From Bacteroidota bacterium (lineage in GTDB: Bacteria > Bacteroidota > Bacteroidia > Chitinophagales > Chitinophagaceae), in assembly GCA_018267915.1 (NCBI GenBank), contig JAFDXN010000014.1, forward strand, positions 1 through 64,000: DNA of 64,000 nucleotides. Reading direction: 5' to 3'. A program made the position numbers and the translations under genes. Of this stretch, positions 21,727 to 30,413 are shown piece after piece. Below the pieces are notes generated by a model that saw only the letters and a program-made list of their open reading frames with translations, was not told where the DNA came from and did no database searches. The first letter of the stretch is position 1; the number at the start of each line of letters is the position of its first letter.

Positions 21727-23403
21727 CTAGAATGGTGCCTCTTCGTCCAGCATACCGCTGCCGGGCTTCTTAAACGGTGGTTCATCGCCCGCTTCATCTT
21801 CGTCCCAGTTCATGCTATTGGCCTTCGATTGCAGGGTCTGGAAGCCGCCCTGTATAAAGAGCTTCGAATCGCCAAATTCGCTGGGGTCTTTGCGTATGCC
21901 GGCCTGGGGGTTGTCGTTGAATGGCTTAAAGCCACCACCGCCGCCGCTGCCACCGCCGAAGTTACCACCGCCAAAGCCACCGCCGCCAAAGTCGTTATCG
22001 GGCAGGTCAACGAATTTCTGGTACTCTTTTATGAAGCGCACTTTTACGGTATCGGTACTACCGTTACGGTGCTTGGCCACATGCACGTGGGTCTCACCCT
22101 CAATGGCCTGGCCCATCTCGTCGCTATTGATACCGTAATACTCGGGCCGGTACAGGAACATGACCATGTCGGCATCCTGTTCTATCGCACCCGATTCGCG
22201 GAGGTCACTCAGTTGGGGTACTTTCGACTCCTTCCTGGTCTCTACCGAGCGGTTCAATTGCGACAGGGCAATGATCGGCACTTCCAGTTCTTTGGCCAGT
22301 GCTTTCAGGTCGCGCGATATCTTAGATATCTCCTGTTCTCGGTTGCCGCCCTTATCTATACTGGCCTGCATTAGCTGCAAGTAGTCTATTATAATCAGTT
22401 GAATATCATGTTTTTGCTTCAACCTCCTCGCTTTAGCCCGCAGCTCGAAGATATTGAGGGCTGCCTGGTCGTCGAGGAAGATGGGGGCCGATGCCAGCTT
22501 GTTCATACGCTGGGTCATCTGGATGAATTCGTGCTCCTGCATGCGGCCTTTGGTGATGGCCTCCATGCTCACCTCGGTGGTGGCGGCCAGCATCCTTTTT
22601 ACGAGCTGTCCCGCACCCATTTCGAGCGAGAAGAAGGCTACAGGGAAGGGCTCGGGCTGCATCGAGGCATTCATGGCCAGGTTCAAACAGAAGGCCGTTT
22701 TACCCACGGCGGGGCGGGCAGCCAGGATGATGAGGTCGGTCTTTTGCCAGCCGGAGGTGAGCTTATCCAGGGCAGTGAAACCTGATGGCACACCAGTAAG
22801 GTCGTCCTTCTTATTCTTGGCTTCCTCTATCTCGTGCACGGTCTTTACCAGCACTTCCTTGAGGCTTTTGAAGTTCTTGCGCAGGTGTTTGTCGGTGATC
22901 TCGTAGAGGTTGCTCTCGGCCTTGTCCAGCAGGTCGAAGACGTCGGTACTGTCCTCGTAAGCGTTGCCGATCACCTCGCCCGAGATGCGTATGAGCTCGC
23001 GCTGTATGAATTTCTCCATCACTATGCGTGCGTGGGCCTCCACGTGGGCGCTGGATACTACACTCATTGTGAGGCGGGTAAGATAGTAGGCGCCGCCCAC
23101 TATCTCCAGTTCATTGCTCTTGCGCAGCTCCTCGGTCACCGTCAACAGATCGACCGGCATACCCTTGTCGAAGAGGCGGCGGATGGCGCCGTATATCTTC
23201 TGGTTGGCATCTACGTAAAAGCAATCTTCGGCCTGGATGATCTCCAGTACTTCGGCGAGTTTGTCTTTTTCGAGCATGATGGCACCGAGAACTGCTTCTT
23301 CAAGCTCTGGCGCCTGGGGTGGGACTTTTCCGTATACCAGCGTAGTGAGGTCGGGTTTGCGGCTACGGGAGTTACCAAATTCTTTCTTAATGTTTACGGC
23401 CAT
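21727..23403 (-). CDS. dnaB: Replicative DNA helicase DnaB
   Basis: 558 residues. The N-terminal DnaB domain (about 28-130, APELEEAVLGAIMLEKDKL) is followed by a RecA-like helicase domain with Walker A ARPAVGKTA (229-237), H1a, Walker B LIIIDYLQLM (about 335) and the arginine-finger region RPEYYGI. The C-terminus is a glycine-rich run (GGGGFGGGNFGGG, about 485-500) plus an acidic tail ending DEEAPF, longer than in E. coli DnaB. Unwinds DNA at the fork and recruits primase. No intein. Divergent from pheT across a gap with DnaA-box-like sites. Confidence 0.97.
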   Translation of the reverse strand: MAVNIKKEFGNSRSRKPDLTTLVYGKVPPQAPELEEAVLGAIMLEKDKLAEVLEIIQAEDCFYVDANQKIYGAIRRLFDKGMPVDLLTVTEELRKSNELEIVGGAYYLTRLTMSVVSSAHVEAHARIVMEKFIQRELIRISGEVIGNAYEDSTDVFDLLDKAESNLYEITDKHLRKNFKSLKEVLVKTVHEIEEAKNKKDDLTGVPSGFTALDKLTSGWQKTDLIILAARPAVGKTAFCLNLAMNASMQPEPFPVAFFSLEMGAGQLVKRMLAATTEVSMEAITKGRMQEHEFIQMTQRMNKLASAPIFLDDQAALNIFELRAKARRLKQKHDIQLIIIDYLQLMQASIDKGGNREQEISKISRDLKALAKELEVPIIALSQLNRSVETRKESKVPQLSDLRESGAIEQDADMVMFLYRPEYYGINSDEMGQAIEGETHVHVAKHRNGSTDTVKVRFIKEYQKFVDLPDNDFGGGGFGGGNFGGGSGGGGGFKPFNDNPQAGIRKDPSEFGDSKLFIQGGFQTLQSKANSMNWDEDEAGDEPPFKKPGSGMLDEEAPF

Positions 23404-23797
23404 TCTAGTTAATCGGGGTTGTATATATCAGTCCTAATATTGTATCGGTACGGGCTGTGTAACATTGCTTTTACAAAGTTTCCTTCGAAACCCCCTTAAT
23501 GTTATGCGAACATTAAGACAACATTAAAACAACAGCTTACGAACGAATGTAAACGGGAAAAGCGAACTGCAAAAGTTTGGAGGCGGTTATATTTATCTCC
23601 CTGTCCTGCACCTGTTACTGACAGCTTTATCCCCTAAAAATTCACTGTAAAGGTACGTTATCCATATGGCACATCGCGGAACTAACAATCCACATATGTT
23701 ACCAACGAGTAGCCCACAGGTAATTCACAAATCGTGTGGATAAAAATGGCTTCTGCCCCATTTTGCGGAAAGGATGCGTTTTGCTATAATCATAGGT
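23404..23797. other. Intergenic region with a cluster of DnaA-box-like sequences
   Basis: Between divergent dnaB and pheT. Sequences related to the DnaA box TTATCCACA: a perfect copy on the minus strand at 23735-23743 (TGTGGATAA), TTATCCATA at 23658-23666 (8 of 9), CAATCCACA at 23686-23694 (7 of 9) and TTATCCCCT at 23627-23635 (7 of 9). ACATTAAGACAACATTAAAACAACA (23512 on) is a near-direct repeat. No ORF is credible here. Whether this is oriC, a DnaA-controlled promoter or chance cannot be decided from the window. Confidence 0.45.
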
Positions 23798-23805
23798 TAT
23801 CTTTG
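23798..23805 (+). promoter_or_regulatory. -7 promoter element TATCTTTG of pheT
   Basis: TAnnTTTG match 20 nt upstream of the ATG at 23826. TTTTG 14 nt further upstream is too close to be a standard -33. Confidence 0.6.
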
Positions 23806-23825
23806 CCGCAAACAAGAAGAAATAG

Positions 23826-26231
23826 ATGACCATTTCGTATACATGGCTGCTTGATTACCTGCCGGAAGCCCTGCCAGTGGCCGAATTGAGCGCCATACTA
23901 ACCTCGATAGGGCTGGAGGTGGAGGCTGTGGAGAAGGTGGAAAGCATAAAAGGCAGCCTGGAAGGGCTTGTGATAGGTGAAGTTTTGACCTGTGCCAAGC
24001 ATCCGAATGCCGATAAACTGAGTGTGACTACTGTGAATATAGGCACAGGGGAAGCCCTGCAAATAGTGTGTGGCGCACCTAATGTTGCCGAAGGCCAGCG
24101 CGTGATAGTAGCGCCAGTAGGGGCTTACGTGCACCCGACAGAAGGCGAGGCATTCCTGATAAAGAAGGCGAAGATACGGGGCGAGAACAGTGAGGGCATG
24201 ATATGCGCCGAGGACGAGATAGGCCTGGGAAAGAGCCATGCAGGCATCATGATATTGCCCACTGATGCGCCTATCGGCATGCCAGCAAAAGACTATTTTA
24301 AGATACCGGAAGCAGGGTACGCGATACATATAGGGCTAACACCGAACCGATCGGACGCGATGAGCCATATAGGCGTGGCACGCGATGTGTGCGCTTACCT
24401 GACGCATCATCATGGCAGCAAGCATCATGTAAAGCTACCCCAGGTAAGCCTGCCAGCGAAAATTGATAAACAGATCGATATCAGGGTGAACATCGATGCA
24501 GCGGACGCATGCCCGCGCTATATGGGTATCGGCATTGCTGGTGTTCAAATAGGACCTTCACCTGAATGGCTGCAGGAGCGTTTGAAGACAATAGGTTTAC
24601 GCAGCATCAATAATGTGGTGGACATCACCAATTTCGTATTGCACGAGTATGGACAACCGCTGCATGCCTTTGATGCTGACAAGATAAAAGGCAAGCAGAT
24701 AAACGTGCGCTTCCTGAATGAAGGAACTGCGTTTAAGGCGCTCGACGAAAAAGAATACAAGCTGCGCCCCAACGACATGATGATATGCGATGCTGAAGGG
24801 CCGGTGGCAATGGCAGGTGTGTTCGGCGGGCTGGACAGCGGCGTGAGCGATAACACGACTAATATATTTTTGGAGAGCGCTTACTTCACGCCGTTGTTTG
24901 TACGCAGCACATCTTTACATCACGGTTTGCGCACAGATGCGGCCACACATTTTGAGAAGGGAGTGGACATCAACAATGTTTACAATGCCCTGGAGCGTGC
25001 GGCACAGATGATCTGCGAAATAGCCGGGGGCAGCATCGCATCGGAGGTAGTGGACGTTTATCCTAAAAAGCTGGAGCCTGTTCGCATAGATGTGTCGTAT
25101 GCGTATATCCGGAAGCTATGCGGTAAGGATTATAGCATTGGTGCCATGCAGGAGATACTTACTGCGCTTGGTTTTATTATAGAGAGCGAGGATGCAGAGG
25201 GAATGGTAGTATTAGTACCATCCAACAAAACAGATGTGCTGCAGGCCGCCGATATTGCTGAAGAGATATTGCGCATCGACGGGCTGGACAATGTGGCCAT
25301 CCCCGACAGGCTAAACATATCGCTCACCAGGCCAATGCCTAATGACCGACATGAACGTGAGAAAACGGCCCAGCAACTTTGCGATATGGGCTTTCACGAA
25401 ATGGTGACCAACTCGATAGTGAACAGCAAGTACTATCCCGGCCGCGAAGACCTTGTACGTATGCTGAACAGCCTGAGCAGCGAACTGGACATAATGCGGC
25501 CTGAAATGCTGGAGAGCGGGCTGGAAGTGATAGCCTATAACTGCAACCGTAAGAACCAGGACCTTCGCCTGTTTGAATTCGGCAAAACGTATACACAGGC
25601 GGCGGGCAAATATGTTGAGACGCCACAGCTGGCATTGTGGATCAGCGGGAACGTACAGGCTGCCGGCTGGAATACAAAGGCTACAGCTGCCGACCTGTTT
25701 TACCTGAAGGGCATCGTTCAAAACCTATGCACAATGAGTGGCGTGAAGGGGTCGCAAACAAGCTACGACGATGGGGGCACGGTGACCTGGAAATGGAAGA
25801 ACGAAGTGCTGGCTACTGCGATGCAGGTGCCTGGCAAGCGACTGAAAGAATTTGAAGTGAAGCAGGATGTGTTCTTCGCCGCCATCAACTGGAATGTATG
25901 GATGAAGGCGCTCGGAGCGAATAAGACAAAGTACAGCGAAGTGCCGAAGTTCCCTGCCGTTAACCGCGACCTTGCAATAATCCTCGACAAGAATGTTACC
26001 TACCAGCAGGTACAACAGGTGACCGAGCAACTGAAGCTGGAGGGGCTGAAGGGCTATGATCTCTTCGACGTGTTCGAGAGCGAGAAGCTTGGCGCAGGGA
26101 AAAAATCTTATGCGTTAAGTTATACATTTCAACTACAAGACCGTACCTTAACAGATGCGGAAACCGATCAACTGATGCAACAGCTGATGGTGGCATATAA
26201 AAGCAAATTGCAGGCCCAAATTCGCGAATAG
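23826..26231 (+). CDS. pheT: Phenylalanine--tRNA ligase beta subunit
   Basis: 801 residues, normal length. Domains in order: EMAP-type tRNA-binding domain (about 40-150, CAKHPNADKLSVTTVN), B3/B4 editing domain (about 210-390, including DITNFVLHEYGQPLHAFDADKI), B5 domain (about 405-475), catalytic-like core, and C-terminal FDX-ACB anticodon-binding domain (about 705-800, EVPKFPAVNRDLAIILD). Forms the alpha2-beta2 enzyme with PheS; pheS is not in this window, so the subunits are unlinked. Its stop overlaps the GTG of the next gene by one base. Confidence 0.97.
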   Translation: MTISYTWLLDYLPEALPVAELSAILTSIGLEVEAVEKVESIKGSLEGLVIGEVLTCAKHPNADKLSVTTVNIGTGEALQIVCGAPNVAEGQRVIVAPVGAYVHPTEGEAFLIKKAKIRGENSEGMICAEDEIGLGKSHAGIMILPTDAPIGMPAKDYFKIPEAGYAIHIGLTPNRSDAMSHIGVARDVCAYLTHHHGSKHHVKLPQVSLPAKIDKQIDIRVNIDAADACPRYMGIGIAGVQIGPSPEWLQERLKTIGLRSINNVVDITNFVLHEYGQPLHAFDADKIKGKQINVRFLNEGTAFKALDEKEYKLRPNDMMICDAEGPVAMAGVFGGLDSGVSDNTTNIFLESAYFTPLFVRSTSLHHGLRTDAATHFEKGVDINNVYNALERAAQMICEIAGGSIASEVVDVYPKKLEPVRIDVSYAYIRKLCGKDYSIGAMQEILTALGFIIESEDAEGMVVLVPSNKTDVLQAADIAEEILRIDGLDNVAIPDRLNISLTRPMPNDRHEREKTAQQLCDMGFHEMVTNSIVNSKYYPGREDLVRMLNSLSSELDIMRPEMLESGLEVIAYNCNRKNQDLRLFEFGKTYTQAAGKYVETPQLALWISGNVQAAGWNTKATAADLFYLKGIVQNLCTMSGVKGSQTSYDDGGTVTWKWKNEVLATAMQVPGKRLKEFEVKQDVFFAAINWNVWMKALGANKTKYSEVPKFPAVNRDLAIILDKNVTYQQVQQVTEQLKLEGLKGYDLFDVFESEKLGAGKKSYALSYTFQLQDRTLTDAETDQLMQQLMVAYKSKLQAQIRE

Positions 26232-26506
26232 TGCAGGAACTGGAGCTACTCAATAAAAGACTCGATACGCTGCTGCAAAAGTACACAGCGCTGCAGGCGG
26301 AGAACAAACGCCTGCAGGGAGCGCTTGCCCAGCAAACCAAATCGATGGAGGACCTGAATGCCAAACTGAATAGCCTGGAGCAAAATATGGCTGCGACGGC
26401 TATTGGAAAAGACCTGCTAAAGGATGACGAGAAGCAGGCCGTAAAAAAGCAGCTTGACACCGTAATAGGAGAGATAGATAAAATACTGGCGACGTTAAAT
26501 GACTAG
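26231..26506 (+). CDS. Short coiled-coil protein downstream of pheT
   Basis: 91 residues starting at a GTG whose first base is the last base of the pheT stop codon (TAGTG overlap), so translation is probably coupled. Nearly all of it is helical with heptad-like leucines (LELLNKRLDTLLQKYTALQ, NKRLQGALAQQ), resembling short ZapB-like coiled coils. A coiled-coil gene after pheT is common in Bacteroidota, often followed by zapA; zapA is absent here. A cell-division role is speculation. Overlaps the next gene by 8 nt. Confidence 0.72.
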   Translation: MQELELLNKRLDTLLQKYTALQAENKRLQGALAQQTKSMEDLNAKLNSLEQNMAATAIGKDLLKDDEKQAVKKQLDTVIGEIDKILATLND

Positions 26507-26999
26507 AATCAAGGCCGCATTTATCCTTTTACTTTGCCTGCCGGCTATCTGCTACATATCCTGCACCCAAGAGCGCGACCCCTGCCTGCAACCTAAGATA
26601 ATGCTGCTGAAGATCGGGGCCTACCAACGGGTGGACACCAGCGTCATCGATACTGCACTGCCCCACCCCTTCGTTGCGGCAATCGATTTCAATGACAGTA
26701 TCAAGATCATAAACGACGGAGCAACCGCTACCAATAAGTTCAGTATCTACCTGTCGCCTCAGTCGGATAGCGCACGCTGGCTGATATGGCCGGATAGCAG
26801 CCTGTCTGTCAACACAGCCGACACTATTACCTTCTATTACGACAAAAACCTGCAGTTTCTCTCGAATGCCTGCGGATATGCGTACTTTTACAACCTACAT
26901 AGCGTGCACGTTACCAATCACAGTATCGATTCGGCGGTGATAAGCAGCTACTCAGTTAACGACGATGCAAGCAAAGAGCACCTTAAGATATATTACTAG
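26499..26999 (+). CDS. Lipoprotein resembling the DUF6452 family
   Basis: 166 residues with a type II signal peptide, lipobox ICYISC (Cys22). After QERDPCLQPKIMLLKIGAYQ, which resembles the family start, comes a beta-sandwich-like region with DTITFYYDKNLQFLSNACGYAYFYNL, including a second conserved cysteine. The gene overlaps the following DUF6048-like gene by 35 nt. These two families tend to occur side by side in Bacteroidota, which supports the assignment. Likely outer-membrane lipoprotein; function unknown. Confidence 0.7.
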   Translation: MTRIKAAFILLLCLPAICYISCTQERDPCLQPKIMLLKIGAYQRVDTSVIDTALPHPFVAAIDFNDSIKIINDGATATNKFSIYLSPQSDSARWLIWPDSSLSVNTADTITFYYDKNLQFLSNACGYAYFYNLHSVHVTNHSIDSAVISSYSVNDDASKEHLKIYY

Positions 27000-27693
27000 C
27001 CTGTTGTTGCTGCTTGCTTCAACCTGCGCTTATGCGCAAGACGAGGATTCGGACACAACCAAACAAAAAGTGGAGACCAAAGGCTTGCACCAGCTTTGCA
27101 TCGGTATAGACATTGCCCAGCCTATTACCAGCGCTCTCGCTAAAAACAGGAAGGGTTATGAGATGACCATTGACTACTTCTGCGGCAAAGAAGTATATGC
27201 AGTACTGGAAGGGGGCTTTGGCAATGCGCAAGTGGACTACACTGACCTTAAATACAGCAGTACAAACACGTTCTTCCGGATAGGCATCAACAAAAGTATC
27301 CTTATACGGCTGACCTCGAACGACTGGGATATGGGCTTTATCGGCGTGAGGTATGGGATAGCGGCTATCAACAGGTCGGCGGGAACTTATACCGTGATCG
27401 ATGATTTTTACGGGAATACGACGGGCAGTATAGCGCCCAAAAGCTTCCTGGGACACTGGGCTGAGATAGCTGGCGGTATGCGCGTGGCCATTGTTAAAAA
27501 CCTGTCTGCAGGATGGACCCTTCGCGGTAAATTCCTGCTGAACGCGGGCGCATTTAAGGAGCTATCACCTTCTTATGTGGCGGGCTACGGCAAAGGGGAT
27601 AAGACCAGTGTATTCGATTATAACTTCTATATCAACTACGCGATACACTGGAGCAAGAAAAAGGCTGCGCCTGTGGCTCCTGCTTCTAAATAA
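26965..27693 (+). CDS. Outer-membrane beta-barrel protein resembling DUF6048
   Basis: 242 residues: signal peptide (TLRYITSLLLLLASTCAYAQ), then a short acidic/basic linker, then alternating strands typical of an 8-10 strand barrel (LHQLCIGIDIAQPITSAL, YAVLEGGFGNAQVDY, FFRIGINKSIL, WDMGFIGVRYGI), ending in the barrel-like YNFYINYAIHW followed by a lysine/alanine tail. The start ATG lies inside the previous gene (35-nt overlap) and the signal peptide supports it. Ends 8 nt into the convergent DUF58 gene. Confidence 0.7.
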   Translation: MQAKSTLRYITSLLLLLASTCAYAQDEDSDTTKQKVETKGLHQLCIGIDIAQPITSALAKNRKGYEMTIDYFCGKEVYAVLEGGFGNAQVDYTDLKYSSTNTFFRIGINKSILIRLTSNDWDMGFIGVRYGIAAINRSAGTYTVIDDFYGNTTGSIAPKSFLGHWAEIAGGMRVAIVKNLSAGWTLRGKFLLNAGAFKELSPSYVAGYGKGDKTSVFDYNFYINYAIHWSKKKAAPVAPASK

Positions 27694-29071
27694 CTGCCCA
27701 GGTCACTGAGCTGCGTTTTAACATTTCTTCGATCTCTTTTTCGCGCTTGTGCACCTGGATACGGATGGGTGAGAATGTCCAGCGGCCACGGAGTTTATTC
27801 AGCCTGTCCTTCGGCGGCAGGAAGATGAGCCTGCGCAACCAGCCCAAGGCTACAAAATGGCGAAATACCTGCGAGGTCTTCATGAAGTAAACAACGGTTG
27901 ATGCATTGCATTGGTCGAGCACCTGCTGCAACTCCTCCGGATCGGTAAGCGAGGACACGCAAAGCACAGCACCCTGCCGCGGATTGAAATATTTGGTCAG
28001 TGGCTTATCGGGATGCCAGCTGCTGTTACTTATGATGCGGGCTGCCTTTTCACTGTCGGAAAGATGTTCAGGTACTGTAAGGTCCTGGTCCGGAATGAAC
28101 CGCATATCCCATTCCTTGTGCGATAACGAGTCGTACACGGCCCAAACACCATTCTTATAGTAGTTCAGCATTTCCTTCAGATAGCCCTCACTCATCCAGG
28201 CGGCCTTTACCGAGGCATGAAATGAAGCATAGAAATACAGGTGAGAGGCATAGGGCTCGAACATTTCGGGTATGCGCACTACCAGATCGCGATTCTTGGC
28301 GTACACCTTCCAAACGATCCTGCGCACATCGTCGCCAGACTCGAAGTCTTTATAGTTGTGATATTCCCCTTCTACCCTGCGCATTTGCTCTATGCGCACA
28401 TCCATCGTTTCGGTTTTCTTCGGGTACACGTTCTTCTCTTCTTCGTCTTCTAAAACCGGGGGTTGATAAAATTGTCCACCAACGGGCTGGGCTACGGCAA
28501 AGGAGAAAAGATTCAGCATGTCCTCAAAAAAGATGAAGCCACCCTTCAGCTGGTATTCTTTGATGTCGGGCAGTTCCATACGGCTTTTACCGGTGATGGC
28601 AGCACGCCAAAGACTCCGCTCTTTTCGTTTGTTCGACAGCAGCCCGAATTTATCTGTCATGTTATGATCGTCGTAAAACAGCCGGCCTTTTACAAAGCCA
28701 AGAACCGGGCGGTACACGCCTTCCAACACTGCATTCATGAAGAGTTTGCTGTTCTTACCCTTCCTTGTTTCTGTGCTGAAGCTTACCTGCAGTTTGTAGT
28801 TTTTCGTTTTGCGCAACCAGAGGTAATAGAGCCAACTGCCAATAGCACTTAAAACCGACAGGCCTATAAAGCCGATGGCAAACCAGAAAGCGATCTTGCC
28901 CATGAGGACGATAAAGGGCCGCATAGGCGAGGGTTCCTCACCCTTGGGTAAGGGACGGTATAATATCTTGTGCAATAGCCATATAGCAACACTAAAAAGT
29001 ACTGTATTGATGGTGATAGGAATGTACTGCCTGTAATATCGAAGCTGTCTTTTGATCTCTTTACGGTTCAT
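27686..29071 (-). CDS. DUF58 domain membrane protein
   Basis: 461 residues with two transmembrane helices (about 17-37 and 52-80) and a cytoplasmic part. The DUF58 motif is present as YKDFESGDDVRRIVWKVYAKNRDLVVR (about 238-265). DUF58 proteins usually accompany MoxR ATPases and VWA proteins; none of these flank it here, so it is an isolated copy. The family has a VWA-like fold. The last residues overlap the convergent barrel gene by 8 nt. Confidence 0.8.
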   Translation of the reverse strand: MNRKEIKRQLRYYRQYIPITINTVLFSVAIWLLHKILYRPLPKGEEPSPMRPFIVLMGKIAFWFAIGFIGLSVLSAIGSWLYYLWLRKTKNYKLQVSFSTETRKGKNSKLFMNAVLEGVYRPVLGFVKGRLFYDDHNMTDKFGLLSNKRKERSLWRAAITGKSRMELPDIKEYQLKGGFIFFEDMLNLFSFAVAQPVGGQFYQPPVLEDEEEKNVYPKKTETMDVRIEQMRRVEGEYHNYKDFESGDDVRRIVWKVYAKNRDLVVRIPEMFEPYASHLYFYASFHASVKAAWMSEGYLKEMLNYYKNGVWAVYDSLSHKEWDMRFIPDQDLTVPEHLSDSEKAARIISNSSWHPDKPLTKYFNPRQGAVLCVSSLTDPEELQQVLDQCNASTVVYFMKTSQVFRHFVALGWLRRLIFLPPKDRLNKLRGRWTFSPIRIQVHKREKEIEEMLKRSSVTWAVI

Positions 29072-29195
29072 ATAGCCTGCGGCCGGGGTCGATTTCCGTT
29101 GATGAAAATAAGCATTTACTACTTCATTAAATTGTTAAATAAGATGCTTTTTTGCTGGAATTCCCTAATATATTTTCCTAATTTCATGCTAATAA

Positions 29196-29208
29196 ATACC
29201 ATTGGTAT
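29196..29208. promoter_or_regulatory. Palindrome immediately upstream of the DUF4412 gene
   Basis: ATACCA-T-TGGTAT, perfect 6-bp arms, ending at the base before the ATG at 29209. Could be an operator covering the start region or a small hairpin; if the start is instead ATG 29230, it sits 21 nt upstream. Confidence 0.35.
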
Positions 29209-30000
29209 ATGAAAACGAGATCTACGAATATGAAAGTGTTTCTTTTGCTGCCTGCATGTTTGCTTAGTTTCCAGGTTTTTGCACAGGAAGGCGAAGTACA
29301 TAAGGCCATGGACGAAAAGTATGGCGAGCCCGGGCGCGACAAGCTTAATGCCTGGACCGACAATATGATGAATGCAAAAACCGAGCCCCAATACACGTTC
29401 ACAACCGCATTGACCATGCATATTACCACTTATAAGAATGGCGATAAAAAGGACGAGAGCGATATCAGGTACTATGTAAATCCATCTTCTGAAACCTTTG
29501 GCATGAAGCCCACCGACCGCAAAGGCCGGGACAACATGATAATGGTTTATGACATGACGAACCATAGCATGCTGATGCTCGATCATGATAAAATGACCGG
29601 CATGGCCATTAACATGAACGCATTCATGAGTAAAGAAATGCAAGAGCGCCGCGACGCAGGCACACCACCCGCATCCAAAGGAAATACCGACTGTAAAAAA
29701 ACAGGTAAAACACAGACCATACAAGGCTACAAGTGCGATGAGTATGTATGTGTTGACAACGATCGCAAGACCCGCAGTGAGATGTGGGTGACAACCTCAC
29801 TACCCGTTAACCTTTCTGTAAGCGGCCAGCGTGGCCCTTACGCAGCGTACTTCAGGCAAATGGACGGTGCGGGCGGCATGATGATGATGAGCAAATTTTA
29901 TAAGGAAGACCAACTGGAAACCCAGATGGAAGTGACCATGCTTGACCCCAAGGCTAACATCATGGTGAAGACCACCGATTACAAGCTAAACCAGCGCTAG
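29209..30000 (+). CDS. Exported DUF4412 domain protein
   Basis: 263 residues with a signal peptide ending FQVFAQ; a second ATG at 29230 (MKVFLLLPACLLSFQ) is also a good start. The mature protein is methionine-rich and matches DUF4412: a beta-strand-rich core with DIRYYVNPSSETFGM, MIMVYDMTNHSMLML and the conserved CKKTGKTQTIQGYKCDEYVC pair of cysteines. Probably periplasmic. It converges on the META gene, sharing the palindromic CTAG of both stop codons. Confidence 0.83.
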   Translation: MKTRSTNMKVFLLLPACLLSFQVFAQEGEVHKAMDEKYGEPGRDKLNAWTDNMMNAKTEPQYTFTTALTMHITTYKNGDKKDESDIRYYVNPSSETFGMKPTDRKGRDNMIMVYDMTNHSMLMLDHDKMTGMAINMNAFMSKEMQERRDAGTPPASKGNTDCKKTGKTQTIQGYKCDEYVCVDNDRKTRSEMWVTTSLPVNLSVSGQRGPYAAYFRQMDGAGGMMMMSKFYKEDQLETQMEVTMLDPKANIMVKTTDYKLNQR

Positions 30001-30404
30001 TACATCGTGAGTGTTGCCAGAAGTTTTGCATCCTGGTACAATGACAACGTTTTATTGCTGACAGCATAATTATTAGTCAATTTCAATGCGGTGAGGAACT
30101 TCGTCTCCAAATCGCCATAATCGCACCACATCAGCGTGTTAATGAGATTGCTGAGATGTAAGCTGTTTCCTTTTGCGGTATAATTGCCCGAAAAATCGTT
30201 GCAGCCCCCATTACCGCTGACTGCACCCTTGCCGTCAAATGTGATATATATACGTCCCTGAGGAATCGTAAAGCTAGTGTCAGGCAGTGTGGTTAGGCTC
30301 CAATTCCCTACCAGTGCGGCATTATTTTTTGAATTATTTCGGCATGCTGTAAAACACAGTGCAGTTGCCAAAGCAAGCATTATCAAAGCAACGTGGCGTT
30401 TCAT
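29997..30404 (-). CDS. META-domain lipoprotein
   Basis: 135 residues: lipobox LCFTAC, then a META domain (HslJ-like) with VGNWSLTTLPDTS, ITFDGKGAVSGNGGCNDFSGNYTAKGN, typical of the family. HslJ-type proteins are small envelope proteins connected to stress or metal resistance in other bacteria. The stop overlaps the convergent DUF4412 stop by 4 nt. The T9SS cytochrome gene lies 9 nt upstream on the same strand, so they may be co-transcribed with it downstream. Confidence 0.87.
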   Translation of the reverse strand: MKRHVALIMLALATALCFTACRNNSKNNAALVGNWSLTTLPDTSFTIPQGRIYITFDGKGAVSGNGGCNDFSGNYTAKGNSLHLSNLINTLMWCDYGDLETKFLTALKLTNNYAVSNKTLSLYQDAKLLATLTMY

Positions 30405-30413
30405 AGTTTGTTA

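Noticed and set aside
21583..22374. 263-residue plus-strand ORF opposite dnaB
   Set aside because: Antisense shadow of dnaB's glycine-rich 3' end.
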